From NCBI GenBank assembly GCA_019635795.1, contig JAHBYV010000008.1, forward strand, positions 91,602 to 155,601: a stretch of 64,000 nt of DNA, read 5' to 3'. How positions within the stretch are numbered: the stretch's first letter is position 1; each line of letters starts with the position of its first letter. Position numbers and translations under genes: made by a program. This DNA comes from Rhizobiaceae bacterium. Lineage in GTDB: Bacteria; Pseudomonadota; Alphaproteobacteria; Rhizobiales; Rhizobiaceae. The notes below the pieces were generated by a model that made no database searches, was not told where the DNA came from, and saw only the letters and a list, made by a program, of their open reading frames with translations. Below, piece by piece: positions 27,743 through 37,496 of the stretch.

Positions 27743-28396
27743 TCACCAGAGGTTGTAACGCAACCCGACCTTCACCTGATGATGCTCAATTCCATGCGAA
27801 AACTCCTCATCCAGAACGTTGAGAGCACTCGGCACTGCGAAAAATTGGTACCCGGCATCAAGGGTAACCTTATCGTTCAAACGATAAGAGGCTCCACCAA
27901 CGATGTTATAAGCGAAGTCAGTCTGCTTGAGTTCAAAGTCACCCGCGCCAAAGCTCGTGGTCGTCGAATCGGTAATTCTCGCAACGCCAGCACCGAAGCC
28001 GAGATATGGCGTAAAGCCGGCAATATGCCCAAGCTCGGCATAGCCGGTAAGCATACCACTCAACACCTGATGCTCAGCCGATATTGAAGCAAATCCAATA
28101 TCGAGATCGTAAGAACTTTTGCCAATATAGTTTCCGGTCAGATCGGCACGCAGCCAGTCATTGAATTGATAGCCAATACCAATGCCCCCGCCGAACTTTC
28201 CTTCTGAAACGTCGGCATCCGCCAGATCGAATGTGAACGTAGGCATACTTAATGAGTAAAGTGCGTCGGCCCGCACATAGATGCCAGTGAATGGCTTCAC
28301 AGGGGCATCCTCAGACGGATCCAGCGCATCTCCGGCAAATGACGGTACGCACATCATGGCCAGGAGAACCGAGCTCATAATATTTCTTGCTATCAT
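27743..28396 (-). CDS. Outer membrane beta-barrel protein (Omp25/Omp31 type), copy 1
   Basis: The 217-residue protein has a signal peptide ending near PSFAG. An 8-stranded barrel of the OMP_b-brl type follows. Alternating strands such as GGGIGIGYQFNDWLRADLTGNY and the terminal strand VKVGLRYNLW, with its C-terminal aromatic, are typical of Rhizobiales Omp25/Omp31 proteins. The ATG at 28396 follows a strong GCAGGAGG; the longer frame to 28471 lacks a signal peptide at its start. It is the last and most divergent of three adjacent paralogues and has its own 147-nt upstream spacer, so it may have a separate promoter. Confidence 0.9.
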   Translation of the reverse strand: MIARNIMSSVLLAMMCVPSFAGDALDPSEDAPVKPFTGIYVRADALYSLSMPTFTFDLADADVSEGKFGGGIGIGYQFNDWLRADLTGNYIGKSSYDLDIGFASISAEHQVLSGMLTGYAELGHIAGFTPYLGFGAGVARITDSTTTSFGAGDFELKQTDFAYNIVGGASYRLNDKVTLDAGYQFFAVPSALNVLDEEFSHGIEHHQVKVGLRYNLW

Positions 28397-28543
28397 CTTT
28401 GGAAAACCTCCTGCTTTTGAAGCGGCATGGCTTCCCCTAACGTTCGCACTGCCCTCCGGGCTGCTACGCAAGCAAGCGACTCACGCCATTTCTAGCATGA
28501 ATATTATGTTTAGCTAATATTTGTAAACAGGCTTGCTACTATG

Positions 28544-29203
28544 TTAAGGCAATTCGTAGCGCAGCCCAAACTTGATTTGGTGCATCTTCACGCCATTTCG
28601 GCTTCCGAACGTATCAGGATCAATATATTCCGTGTTCGGAGATGCCAGAAACTGATAGCCGACATCGAAAGTGGTTCGATCCGAGATTTGGTAACCAATA
28701 CCAGCATTAAGCGAGTAGGCGAACTCGGTTTGCGTCTCGGGGGTTTCGAACGACAGGTCTGCGCGCAGCTCATCTCGCGAGTGCATGACTCCAACGCCCG
28801 CACCGACATAGGGCGTCAAACCTACGAATGTGCCAAGGTCAACGTAGCCCGTCGCAAATCCGGTCCATATTGTATTTTTGGCGGAACCTGCTCCCTGATC
28901 CAAGCTGTCAGATGCAACGAAATTCGCCGTCAGATCTGCTCGTAGCCATTCATTGAATCGGTATCCCACCCCTGCTCCGGCACCAAAGCGGGTATTCTCC
29001 GGTTCCCGTCCAAACAGCGGAAAATCATAAACGGGCTTGTCTGCCAGATACGAGACATCACCCCGCAAATACCAGCCCTTTGCCTGAACCGTCGGCGTAT
29101 ATTCGGGGATTGCATCGGCTTCGGCAGCATCCATGTCCGCCGCAAAACCAGACGCGCACAGACACATCAGCGCTACCGCTGAAGCCAGGAATTTCAAAGC
29201 CAT
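28544..29203 (-). CDS. Outer membrane beta-barrel protein (Omp25/Omp31 type), copy 2
   Basis: This 219-residue protein has a signal peptide cleaved after GFAAD or nearby, then KGWYLRGDVSY, the usual first strand. GAGAGVGYRFNEWLRADLTANF closely matches copy 1, and the last strand is HQIKFGLRYELP. It is predicted to be an 8-stranded outer membrane barrel that may contact peptidoglycan or act in host interaction, as Omp25-type proteins do in Brucella. It starts 12 nt after the stop of copy 3 and is probably co-transcribed with it. Confidence 0.9.
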   Translation of the reverse strand: MALKFLASAVALMCLCASGFAADMDAAEADAIPEYTPTVQAKGWYLRGDVSYLADKPVYDFPLFGREPENTRFGAGAGVGYRFNEWLRADLTANFVASDSLDQGAGSAKNTIWTGFATGYVDLGTFVGLTPYVGAGVGVMHSRDELRADLSFETPETQTEFAYSLNAGIGYQISDRTTFDVGYQFLASPNTEYIDPDTFGSRNGVKMHQIKFGLRYELP

Positions 29204-29215
29204 GCAACGCCCCGA

Positions 29216-30019
29216 TTATTTGTAAACCGGTTCCGCAGCAGGAACATAGGCTACGGGCTCAGGCTCGCAATTCGCATTGCTGCCACCGAGGGAATAGCGC
29301 AGACCAGCCCTCACCTCATGCACGTTCAGCCCATCGTCGAAGCCCGGGCCTGGCTCGGTCCCAACCTGTTCGAACATGCGCCCACCTTCCACGTGCGTGA
29401 ACCTGTAGCCCGCATCAAGCTGCAGCCGGTCGGAAATACAATAGGAGGCACCCACCATCGCCGCGGCGGCAAAACGCCAGTTGGATGAGCCCGGATGCTC
29501 AGCGCCGGGCGGTGTGTTGGTAAGCGTATCCCACTTGATATGCGCACCGCCAATACCGCCTCCAATGTATGGCGTGAAGCCGCCCCAGGTGCCAAGGTCC
29601 ACATACGCATTTGCCAGAAGCAACCACGCTGTCATTGATGACGTATCCGTGGTCGCGCCATTGCTGCTTGAGCCGCTAAAATCGGATTTGAACCAGTAGT
29701 CAGCCGTCACATCAGTGCGCAGATGTTTGTTGATCTGGTAGCCAACGCCGCCGCCAAGCGTGAACGCGCCATCCAGATCACCTTCCAGAATGTCCGTCCC
29801 CGGAGCAGGCACACCGGCACCGTAAGTGATGTATTCTGCTTCACCAAAGTTTGCCCAATGACCACCCAGATCGCCGCGAATATACCAGCCACCTGTGTTT
29901 GGCTGCGCGTATACGACCTCCAGTGGGGGCTGTTCCGGCGCAGCCATATCTGCCGCAAAGGCCGGCATCGCAATGCTTGCAGAAAGGACAGCACAACCAA
30001 TCATCAATAAGCGCATCAT
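29216..30019 (-). CDS. Outer membrane beta-barrel protein (Omp25/Omp31 type), copy 3
   Basis: The 267-residue protein starts MMRLLMIGCAVLSASIAMPAFAAD, a clear signal peptide. A GAGG precedes the ATG at 30019. Strands include GGWYIRGDLGG, GGGVGYQINKHLRTDVTADY and YIGGGIGGAHIKWD. Unlike its two neighbours the barrel does not end at the C-terminus: after VRAGLRYSLGG it carries about 23 extra residues rich in Pro, Glu and Ala. It is first in the likely two-gene unit with copy 2. Confidence 0.9.
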   Translation of the reverse strand: MMRLLMIGCAVLSASIAMPAFAADMAAPEQPPLEVVYAQPNTGGWYIRGDLGGHWANFGEAEYITYGAGVPAPGTDILEGDLDGAFTLGGGVGYQINKHLRTDVTADYWFKSDFSGSSSNGATTDTSSMTAWLLLANAYVDLGTWGGFTPYIGGGIGGAHIKWDTLTNTPPGAEHPGSSNWRFAAAAMVGASYCISDRLQLDAGYRFTHVEGGRMFEQVGTEPGPGFDDGLNVHEVRAGLRYSLGGSNANCEPEPVAYVPAAEPVYK

Positions 30020-30166
30020 CCGCACCTCATACAATCCGGTCGAATGCCCGGCCAAGATTCGGTATGGATAATGGATCGCAAAGGTTAAGTTGCTCTTAAC
30101 CTTGTTTTTTAACCATGTTCAAAATGCCTGGGACGATTGAAAACAGCCTCAGCACGCCGTGTCTGA

Positions 30167-31519
30167 TTAGGCTGCGGTGCGCACGTCCGAGATTACACTT
30201 ACAATATCGTCAACGACGGCCTCGACCAGGGTCGAATCATCCCCTTCCGCCATCACGCGAATAAGCGGCTCGGTCCCTGAAGGGCGAATAACGAGGCGAC
30301 CACCAGCACCCAGGCGCGACCGCCCATCTTCAATCGCTTGCTTAACGCTTTTTTCCTCAAGCGGCTTGCCACCAGAAAAGCGAACGTTCTTCAGGAATTG
30401 CGGAACCGGCTCGAACTTACGGCACAGTTCGCTCACAGGCTTGTCCGCGCGCTTAACGCAGGCCAGCACTTGCAAAGCGGACACAAGGCCGTCACCCGTT
30501 GTTGAAAAATCCGTCAGCACAATATGCCCGGATTGCTCGCCCCCCACATTAAACCCATGTGCGCGCATATGCTCAACGACATAACGATCACCAACCTTCG
30601 TGCGGTGGAGCTGTAAACCCTGATCGCCCAGGAAGCGCTCGAGACCAAGATTGGACATGACAGTAGCCACAACGCCACCGCCCGCGAGACGTCCAGCCTC
30701 GTTCCAGGATTCGGCTATCAGGGCCATGATCTGGTCGCCATCAACGATAGTACCGTTCTCATCAACGATCGTTACACGATCAGCGTCCCCATCGAGCGCA
30801 ATACCGATGTCGGCCCGAACCTCGTGCACTTTCCTTTGCAGCCCAGCGGGATGGGTTGAGCCACATTCATTGTTAATGTTGAAGCCGTTCGGTTCGACAT
30901 TAATGGCAATGACTTCCGCGCCGAGCTCCCATAATGCGGCGGGCGCAACCTTGTAACCTGCACCATTTGCGCAATCGATCACGATGCGCAGACCCGACAG
31001 CGACATGGAACGCGGCAGAGTGCGTTTGGCAAACTCTACATAACGGTCATGGACGCCATCGACACGCTTGGCTCGCCCTAATGCGTCAGGGCCTGCAAGC
31101 GTCACATCGATCTTCTGATCGAGCATGGCCTCAATCCGCTGTTCATGTTCGTCCGACAATTTGTACCCATCCGGGCCGAACAGCTTGATGCCATTATCAT
31201 CGTAGGGGTTGTGCGAGGCCGAAATCATAACGCCAATATCCGCGCGCAATGATCGGGCCAACATAGCAACAGCCGGGGTTGGAATTGGGCCGAGTAGAAA
31301 CACGTCCATGCCTGCTGCGCAGAAGCCGGCCACCATCGCGTTTTCAAGCATGTATCCGGAAAGGCGCGTGTCTTTTCCGACAACTACGCGGTGCCTGTGG
31401 TCGCCGCGCTGGAAAGACATTCCAGCAGCCATGCCTACACGCATGGCAACATCAGCCGTCATTGGAAATGAATTCGCGCGTCCACGGATACCGTCGGTGC
31501 CGAAATAGCGTTTCGTCAT
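30167..31519 (-). CDS. glmM: Phosphoglucosamine mutase
   Basis: The enzyme interconverts glucosamine-6-phosphate and glucosamine-1-phosphate, feeding UDP-GlcNAc for peptidoglycan and LPS. The start [12 protein letters not shown], the phosphoserine motif [12 protein letters not shown] with Ser102, the metal-binding DGDADRV and the C-terminal [15 protein letters not shown] phosphate-binding loop are all present. Length of 450 residues is standard. In many Rhizobiales it lies close to ftsH, as here, although a small unrelated gene on the opposite strand separates the two. Confidence 0.97.
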   Translation of the reverse strand: MTKRYFGTDGIRGRANSFPMTADVAMRVGMAAGMSFQRGDHRHRVVVGKDTRLSGYMLENAMVAGFCAAGMDVFLLGPIPTPAVAMLARSLRADIGVMISASHNPYDDNGIKLFGPDGYKLSDEHEQRIEAMLDQKIDVTLAGPDALGRAKRVDGVHDRYVEFAKRTLPRSMSLSGLRIVIDCANGAGYKVAPAALWELGAEVIAINVEPNGFNINNECGSTHPAGLQRKVHEVRADIGIALDGDADRVTIVDENGTIVDGDQIMALIAESWNEAGRLAGGGVVATVMSNLGLERFLGDQGLQLHRTKVGDRYVVEHMRAHGFNVGGEQSGHIVLTDFSTTGDGLVSALQVLACVKRADKPVSELCRKFEPVPQFLKNVRFSGGKPLEEKSVKQAIEDGRSRLGAGGRLVIRPSGTEPLIRVMAEGDDSTLVEAVVDDIVSVISDVRTAA

Positions 31520-31776
31520 TCAGTCAGATCCCAAAATTCATTGCGCGCTATTGCCACAAAATGCCCTGCCGAGCGCATCACATTTGGTAATTCTATGTTA
31601 CCAGGGATTTCGAAAACGTTGCGCTGGCTGTTTTGGCAAACAACTACACCTTACGTCGAGTGCGATTACCAGATTCGCAAATCGAATTTGTTGATATATA
31701 TTAGTATTTCATAATATTACTATCTCCAGTGGGATTCGGTTGTTCCGTTTCCCCTCCTCAAAACTGGAGATATATC

Positions 31777-32202
31777 ATGTCAATACGTCGCCTCGCGGCG
31801 TTGCTGCCTCTCGCAGCACTCTCTCTTTTACTCACCAGCCCTGCAAATGCACTCAGCATGAAAGAGTGCAGTTCTAAATTTAAAGCGGCGCGCGAAGCTG
31901 GAACGCTTGACGGAATGAAGTGGACTGAATTCCGCAAGATTGAATGCGGCGCAGCCCCAACCGAAGACTCGGCAAAGAGTGAGCCTGCCAAGTCAACAGG
32001 ATCGACCGAGGGCATGACCTTCCCTGATGCTATTGATCCTAAATTTGGTGACGAGTCGCCAGCCAAGCAACGCATGAAGACTTGCCTTGAAAGCTATCAC
32101 GCCAACAAGAAGGCAAAGACGCTGAATGGTATGCGATGGGTACAGAAAGGCGGCGGCTACTATAGCCAGTGCAACGCGCGCCTTCAAAAAGCAAAGTCTT
32201 GA
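31777..32202 (+). CDS. Small secreted protein with two PsiF-like repeats
   Basis: The 141-residue protein has a signal peptide (MSIRRLAALLPLAALSLLL to about NALS) and two related segments. Each begins Met-Lys with a Cys, contains a G(T/K)LDGM- or TLNGMRW-type core and ends with a second Cys. The first is about residues 30-60 and the second about 100-132. The Cys pairs suggest disulfides in the periplasm. The pattern resembles phosphate-starvation-inducible PsiF-type repeats, with function unknown. The ATG at 31777 follows GGAGA at 31766-31770. It lies alone on the + strand between glmM and ftsH, behind a 250-nt AT-rich upstream region and before a bidirectional terminator. Confidence 0.8.
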   Translation: MSIRRLAALLPLAALSLLLTSPANALSMKECSSKFKAAREAGTLDGMKWTEFRKIECGAAPTEDSAKSEPAKSTGSTEGMTFPDAIDPKFGDESPAKQRMKTCLESYHANKKAKTLNGMRWVQKGGGYYSQCNARLQKAKS

Positions 32203-32218
32203 TTCTGACCAGAATGAA

Positions 32219-32244
32219 AAAGCGCCGCAATTTGCGGCGCTTTT
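32219..32244. terminator. Bidirectional terminator between the PsiF-like gene and ftsH
   Basis: The perfect 8-bp stem GCGCCGCA (32222-32229) with TGCGGCGC (32233-32240) has a 3-nt loop. It is flanked by A-rich sequence on the left and TTTT on the right, giving a U tract in both directions. It serves the + strand gene ending at 32202 and ftsH ending at 32250 on the minus strand. Confidence 0.9.
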
Positions 32245-32249
32245 CAAGT

Positions 32250-34187
32250 TCACCCCTGAGGCTGTGGCTCCATTCCACCTTCCGGCTCGGAACCCTTCTT
32301 GCGCCCACGCGCAGAACCCGCCTTGGGAACAGCAGAACCACGTGAAGGCGGCGTATCGTCACCCATATCACGCGATGGCTTCTTGCCAGCAATCAACTGC
32401 TTGATTTCCTCACCGCTCAGCGTTTCGTACTCCAGCAGACCCTCGGCCAGCGCAATCCAGTCCTTTTTCTGCTTGGTGAGAATGCGCCTTGCAGTCCCAT
32501 AAGCCTCATCGGTCAAGCGCCGGACTTCGGCATCGATCAGCTGTGCGGTTTCCTCCGAAACGTTCTGCGTCCGGGCGACAGAGTGACCGAGGAAAACTTC
32601 TTCCTGATTCTCACCATAGGCAACCTGTCCAAGCTTGTCCGAGAAGCCCCAGCGGGTCACCATGGCACGCGCCAGCTTCGTTGCCTGCTCAATGTCAGAG
32701 GAAGCACCCGATGTGATGTTTTCCTTACCGAACTTCAATTCTTCAGCAACACGACCGCCCATCATGATCGCAAGACGTGAGATCATGTATTTATAGCTCA
32801 TGGAGTAGCGGTCACCTTCGGGCAACTGCATGACCATACCAAGCGCACGTCCACGCGGAATGATCGTCGCTTTGTGCAGTGGATCAGCGGCAGGAACGTT
32901 CAATGCCAATATAGCGTGGCCCGCCTCATGGTATGCCGTAAGTTCCTTTTCCGCCTGCGTCATAGCCGACGACCGGCGCTCGGCACCCATCATCACCTTG
33001 TCCTTGGCGTCTTCGAACTCCTGCATGGTAACAAGACGCTTGTTGCGCCGCGCCGCCATCAAAGCCGCTTCATTGACGAGATTAGCAAGGTCGGCACCAG
33101 AGAAGCCGGGTGTACCACGCGCAATAACCTTTAAATCGACATTTGGGGCAAGCGGGACATTGCGCACATGGACCTTCAGAATCTTCTCACGGCCATTGAT
33201 GTCAGGGTTCGGAACGACGACCTGACGGTCAAAACGGCCCGGACGCAGCAGCGCAGGATCGAGAACGTCCGGACGGTTTGTCGCGGCGATGAGGATAATG
33301 CCCTCGTTTGCCTCGAAGCCATCCATCTCGACCAGCAACTGGTTCAATGTCTGTTCGCGCTCGTCATTACCGCCGCCAAGTCCTGCACCGCGATGGCGAC
33401 CAACCGCATCGATTTCGTCGATGAAGATGATGCAAGGCGCGTTCTTTTTGGCTTGATCGAACATATCGCGCACACGGCTGGCACCAACGCCCACGAACAT
33501 TTCCACAAAGTCAGAACCGGAAATCGTGAAAAATGGAACATTCGCCTCGCCTGCGACGGAGCGCGCTAGTAGGGTTTTACCGGTTCCGGGAGGGCCTACA
33601 AGCAAAACACCGCGCGGAATTTTGCCGCCAAGACGCTGAAACTTCTGAGGGTCGCGCAAGAATTCCACGATCTCCTCAAGGTCTTCCTTTGCCTCATCAA
33701 CGCCTGCAACGTCCTGAAATGTGATGCGGCCATGCGCTTCGGTCAAAAGCTTCGCCTTGGATTTACCAAAGCCCATGGCGCGACCGGAACCAGACTGCAT
33801 CTGGCGCATGAAGAATATCCACACCCCGAGGATCAGGATCATCGGCAACCAGGACAGCAGCACACCCAGCAACGAGCCCGAACCATCGGTTTCTGGCCGT
33901 GCATTTATTGTCACATCCTTACCTTCAAGACGCTTCACCAAATCGGCGTCGCCCGGTGAATATGTTTGGAATGCCGTAGAATTGTCGGCGTAACTGCCGG
34001 AAATTCGCTGACCCGAAATGGTCACGGATTTCACACGGCCAGCATCAACCTGCGAAAGAAACTCGGAGTAAGGTATATCCTGCGTGGACCCTCGCTGCTG
34101 GGGGCCGCCCTGGAACAGGTTGAACAAGGCTATGAGCAGGACCGCAATGATCGCCCACAGAGCCAGATTACGATAATTCGGGTTCAT
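32250..34187 (-). CDS. ftsH: ATP-dependent zinc metalloprotease FtsH
   Basis: This membrane-anchored AAA+ protease degrades misfolded membrane proteins and regulators such as sigma-32. Two N-terminal helices (about residues 6-22 and 110-128) flank a small periplasmic domain. The AAA module has Walker A GPPGTGKT near 197-204 and Walker [16 protein letters not shown], followed by the second region of homology. The protease site HEAGH lies near 420, with a third zinc ligand expected downstream. Length of 645 residues is normal. The tail is Pro/Gly/Lys-rich and low complexity. It lies downstream of tilS, with a 109-nt spacer. Confidence 0.98.
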   Translation of the reverse strand: MNPNYRNLALWAIIAVLLIALFNLFQGGPQQRGSTQDIPYSEFLSQVDAGRVKSVTISGQRISGSYADNSTAFQTYSPGDADLVKRLEGKDVTINARPETDGSGSLLGVLLSWLPMILILGVWIFFMRQMQSGSGRAMGFGKSKAKLLTEAHGRITFQDVAGVDEAKEDLEEIVEFLRDPQKFQRLGGKIPRGVLLVGPPGTGKTLLARSVAGEANVPFFTISGSDFVEMFVGVGASRVRDMFDQAKKNAPCIIFIDEIDAVGRHRGAGLGGGNDEREQTLNQLLVEMDGFEANEGIILIAATNRPDVLDPALLRPGRFDRQVVVPNPDINGREKILKVHVRNVPLAPNVDLKVIARGTPGFSGADLANLVNEAALMAARRNKRLVTMQEFEDAKDKVMMGAERRSSAMTQAEKELTAYHEAGHAILALNVPAADPLHKATIIPRGRALGMVMQLPEGDRYSMSYKYMISRLAIMMGGRVAEELKFGKENITSGASSDIEQATKLARAMVTRWGFSDKLGQVAYGENQEEVFLGHSVARTQNVSEETAQLIDAEVRRLTDEAYGTARRILTKQKKDWIALAEGLLEYETLSGEEIKQLIAGKKPSRDMGDDTPPSRGSAVPKAGSARGRKKGSEPEGGMEPQPQG

Positions 34188-34296
34188 CAGATTCCTGTAA
34201 CGCTACAGCGGGCAGCACAAGCCACACAGCACATTTTCTCATTTTCCCCAACATAGGGATGCAGACACATATTGCCAAGTTTTCCCTTGAGAGCAG

Positions 34297-35571
34297 TTAA
34301 AATGTCTTTTCAATGTGACGCGGGAAAGGCAAGGGTGGAAATGTTTCCGCTCCAAACAGCTTCGCTACTTCATTGGCAAGCCCGAGGTCAAAACTAGGCA
34401 GAAACATGCGCCAGGGGGCGATAATCGGCACAGCAACCGCATTTTCCGGCAAATTCGGAGTTGTTTTTGCTGCTGAGCGGACAAGGCTTTCCGGCACCGA
34501 ATATTCCCGAGACGATTCGCCGCGCCTCCCGGATTGACCTGCGGCGATCTGAAATCGATTATCCCAGACCTCACCTTCTACAGGTTGCAGGGTTGGCACA
34601 TTGCGCCCTTCGCGCAAGATAAAAACTGCGTCCTTGCGTGCATCGATCAAAGCGCGAGACAAATTTGCCCGCAATGAGCCGCTACGCATGCCCTCTATCA
34701 ATGCCAGCACCCGCTGGCGGTTCGGCAGGTGTTCTGTGCCGCCCTGTACGGCCAGAAGAGCCCGGATCGCGAGGACCAATGTTTCATCGGGAGCGGCAAG
34801 AATTTCCCGACCCAACCGAATTAGACCGGGCGCTTGGCAATCCGCATGGCGGCGCAAGAGACTTGCAGCCCACACTCCCCGCGCCATACGCAAGGCACCG
34901 GCATCCTGCGCCGCAGCTACTGCGCGATCAGCGAGTTCCCTTCCGTTGCGCGCACTGTTCAGTTCGAGCCGCACCCGAACGCGCTCGAACCGGACATCGC
35001 TATTGCTAGGGTCATCGACCCAACCAACGCCAATAGCGGCCAGCTTTTCTCGCAAAGCATCGCGGGAAGTATTCAACAAGGGGCGCAGAAACCAGACGCG
35101 ACCATTAAATAGAGTCGCAGGGGCGATACCTGCGCCGCCCGGACCTTCGCCACGCGAGTTGCGCATGATAACGGTCTCTGCCAAATCATCGCGTGTGTGG
35201 CCGGTGAAAACCGCAGCTGCCCCCTCGCGCGTCGCAAGATCGGCCAAAAGTTTGTGTCGCGCCAACCGGGCAGCGGCCTGAACGCCCTTTGTGGGCTTGC
35301 TGCCTTCCCAAGGCAAAACGAAGTGCTGAATTCCGATCATCTCACAAAGTCGGGCAACATCCTGCGCTTCAACCGCGGATTGTGCCCGCAGGCCATGATC
35401 TACAGTGGCTGCAATCAGCTTCGTGTCGGGATGGTGCTTGCTGAGATGGGATTTCAGAAGGAATAGAAGGGCAGTTGAATCACTGCCGCCTGAAACAGCC
35501 GCTATAAGCGTAGCTGCAGGCCGAAACTCGTAGGAACCAAAGACCGAAGCGAGAGGTCCGCCGCTCAGCAC
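34297..35571 (-). CDS. tilS: tRNA(Ile)-lysidine synthetase
   Basis: The enzyme modifies C34 of tRNA-Ile(CAU) to lysidine using ATP and lysine, changing codon reading from AUG to AUA. The PP-loop motif SGGSDS is at residues 27-32, followed by TVDHGLRAQSAVEAQDVARLC and TGHTRDDLAETVIMRNSRG, which are diagnostic. The C-terminal region (about 250-424) is less conserved. The start overlaps the end of the upstream cpoB gene by 7 nt, indicating translational coupling within the tol-pal region. Confidence 0.95.
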   Translation of the reverse strand: MLSGGPLASVFGSYEFRPAATLIAAVSGGSDSTALLFLLKSHLSKHHPDTKLIAATVDHGLRAQSAVEAQDVARLCEMIGIQHFVLPWEGSKPTKGVQAAARLARHKLLADLATREGAAAVFTGHTRDDLAETVIMRNSRGEGPGGAGIAPATLFNGRVWFLRPLLNTSRDALREKLAAIGVGWVDDPSNSDVRFERVRVRLELNSARNGRELADRAVAAAQDAGALRMARGVWAASLLRRHADCQAPGLIRLGREILAAPDETLVLAIRALLAVQGGTEHLPNRQRVLALIEGMRSGSLRANLSRALIDARKDAVFILREGRNVPTLQPVEGEVWDNRFQIAAGQSGRRGESSREYSVPESLVRSAAKTTPNLPENAVAVPIIAPWRMFLPSFDLGLANEVAKLFGAETFPPLPFPRHIEKTF

Positions 35572-36581
35572 TTTGCCTGTGCCTGTTCGCGCTCAATGCG
35601 CTTCTTCAACGCAGCTGAAGCGTTCGGATAGCGCTTGCCAACCTCGGCAAATGTTGCGCAGCCGACATCGCGCTGGTTGATGCCGACAAGTGAAACGCCA
35701 AGCTTGAAAAGCATATCGGGAGCTTTCTTTGCTTTAGGGTATTTCTTGTTCGCAGCCAGAAATACTTCAGCCGCTTCCCGGTATTTTTGCTGTTCAAGCA
35801 AGGATTCTCCGAGCCAGAACTGGGCGTCAGACGCGCGCGGATCTTGCGGAAAGCGCTCTGCGTGTTGACGGAAGCCAACTTCGGCCGCCTTGTACTGGCC
35901 CGAAAGGATAGATTCGTATGAGCTGCGATACAGCTCATCGGGACCGGCCGCGGGCGGCAAGGCTGCTACCACCGTATCGTCAGATGTATCGGTGCCCTGT
36001 TGTGGCAACACAGCTTCCGGGTCCCGGCTTACGACTGTGCTATCCCCCACACTGCCGCCAATCACATTGCCATTCTGGTCAAATGTGATTGTCCCGAAAT
36101 CCTGCGCAGGCACCCCGAGTTGGGCATTGTCCTGCACCGGTGTCTCCGACTTCGCCAATTCTTCGATGGACGGCGTGGCCGTTTCCGCGCTGCTTTCGTT
36201 AGCAGGGTGGGTAGATGGCGGGATTCCGCCACCCTTCCCCGGTTCTGCCGCAGCATGTTTGCGTGGAGAACCTCCGGCATCGGTTTTCTTCTCTTCCAGT
36301 TCCTGGAAACGGAACTCGTTGTCTTCCTGCATCTTCCGGATTTGCTCCTGAAGCTGCATGATCTGGAAGTTCAGCTCTTCGATCCGGCCATTCATCTGAC
36401 GCAACTGCTCGTCAATGGCCTGTGCGCCGACCTGTGCCAATATCACCGGCGCCTGAGCAGAAACACCGGTTAGCTCACCCCGTGGCGTGGGTGGCAGATT
36501 CCCTGCGAAACTTGCCGTAGGGCCAGCCCCGCACAAGAGCAACGCTGCCACTGCGCCGCTCAAAAGATTTCGCAACTGCAT
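35565..36581 (-). CDS. cpoB: Tol-Pal system protein CpoB/YbgF
   Basis: This periplasmic protein coordinates outer membrane constriction with septal peptidoglycan synthesis. The ATG at 36581 is backed by GAGAGG and gives 338 residues starting with a signal peptide (LLSGAVAALLLCGAGPTASFAG). A coiled-coil segment follows (INFQIMQLQEQIRKMQEDN-like, about residues 60-100), then a Pro/Ser-rich linker. The C-terminal TPR domain begins ELYRSSYESILSGQYKAAEVGF and carries the typical FLGESLLEQQKYREAAEVF repeat. The frame is open to 36734, but the extra part has no signal peptide. It lies downstream of pal. Confidence 0.93.
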   Translation of the reverse strand: MQLRNLLSGAVAALLLCGAGPTASFAGNLPPTPRGELTGVSAQAPVILAQVGAQAIDEQLRQMNGRIEELNFQIMQLQEQIRKMQEDNEFRFQELEEKKTDAGGSPRKHAAAEPGKGGGIPPSTHPANESSAETATPSIEELAKSETPVQDNAQLGVPAQDFGTITFDQNGNVIGGSVGDSTVVSRDPEAVLPQQGTDTSDDTVVAALPPAAGPDELYRSSYESILSGQYKAAEVGFRQHAERFPQDPRASDAQFWLGESLLEQQKYREAAEVFLAANKKYPKAKKAPDMLFKLGVSLVGINQRDVGCATFAEVGKRYPNASAALKKRIEREQAQAKC

Positions 36582-36719
36582 TTGCCTCTCGCAATCTGTT
36601 TGAAGATCGGATGCCAAGTAGCAGAATATGAAAAAGTTAGCGGCCAAAATTTGAAGTTTATGAGGCCGCAACGAAGATGAAACAGACTGTTGCAAATCAG
36701 CAACAGCAAGGCTGCAAGT

Positions 36720-36745
36720 ATAAACGCCGGGCAAAAGGCCCGGCG
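36720..36745 (-). terminator. Terminator after pal
   Basis: On the minus strand an 8-bp stem, CGCCGGGC with GCCCGGCG (36738-36745 and 36725-36732), has a 5-nt loop and leads into TTTAT. It lies 28 nt past the pal stop. It probably separates pal from the cpoB-tilS unit, at least in part. Confidence 0.75.
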
Positions 36746-36772
36746 CTCACAAACTCTATCGGCGAGTCAGCA

Positions 36773-37282
36773 TTAGCTGCCGGCACCACGCGGCACAGTC
36801 ACTGCGCGGCGGTTCTGCGACCAGCAAGAAATATCGTCGCAAACTGCAACCGGCCGCTCCTTGCCATAGGAAATCGTCTTGATACGGTTTCCGGCAACAC
36901 CTTGAGCAATCAGGAAGTCGCGCGTTGAAGCCGCGCGGCGCGCACCGAGTGCCAGATTGTATTCACGCGTGCCGCGCTCGTCGGCATGGCCTTCAACCGT
37001 GATGGCGTAGCTGCTGTAGCGGTTTAGCCACTGCGCCTGACGCGCCAGCGTCTGCTGGGCATCCGAACGAATTGCAGAGGAATCAGTGTCAAAGAAAATG
37101 CGGTCGCCGACGTTGACCGTGAAGTCCTGCGCCGAACCCGGCGTTGCAGCACCAGCACCGCCGCCAAGGCCGAGGTCGCCCGCATTGTTTGGCGTTTTCT
37201 TGGAAGCGCAGCCTGCGATGGCCAATCCGGCCACAAGCGCCACTGCGACTGGGTTTCTTGCTATAGCTGCGATGCGGCGCAT
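36773..37282 (-). CDS. pal: Peptidoglycan-associated lipoprotein Pal
   Basis: This outer membrane lipoprotein binds peptidoglycan and TolB. The signal peptide ends in the lipobox AIAGC with lipidated Cys25. A Gly/Ala/Asn-rich linker leads to a C-terminal OmpA-like domain. That domain contains IRSDAQQTLARQAQWL, the peptidoglycan-binding VEGHADERGTREYNLALG and GARRAASTRDFL. Length of 169 residues is typical. A terminator lies between tolB and pal, so a promoter in 37283-37450 is expected. Confidence 0.97.
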   Translation of the reverse strand: MRRIAAIARNPVAVALVAGLAIAGCASKKTPNNAGDLGLGGGAGAATPGSAQDFTVNVGDRIFFDTDSSAIRSDAQQTLARQAQWLNRYSSYAITVEGHADERGTREYNLALGARRAASTRDFLIAQGVAGNRIKTISYGKERPVAVCDDISCWSQNRRAVTVPRGAGS

Positions 37283-37450
37283 GCCAGCCTCTCCTTCAGG
37301 TAATGTTTAGCAAAATTTCAGTGTATTGGTTGACCAACCAGTAACCACGTTGCGGTTAATGTCCGTTCAACGAACAGGGTTAATAAATTCCTGCCCCTAG
37401 CCCGGTCACCACCTTCCCTCAGCTTCGAGCCTTCCTCATGGATTGGGGCC

Positions 37451-37479
37451 AAAAGGCGGCAAACACATCATTTGCCGCC
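37451..37479 (-). terminator. Terminator after tolB
   Basis: A 9-bp stem, GGCGGCAAA (37455-37463) with TTTGCCGCC (37471-37479), has a 7-nt loop and is followed on the minus strand by TTTT. It begins 18 nt downstream of the tolB stop and should end or attenuate the tolQRAB transcript before pal. Confidence 0.82.
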
Positions 37480-37496
37480 GTCTGCGACGATTGGAA

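Noticed and set aside
30081-30110. Hairpin with T run before the Omp gene cluster
   Set aside because: The U tract is on the + strand, where no gene ends; on the minus strand only three T residues follow, so it is not a convincing terminator.
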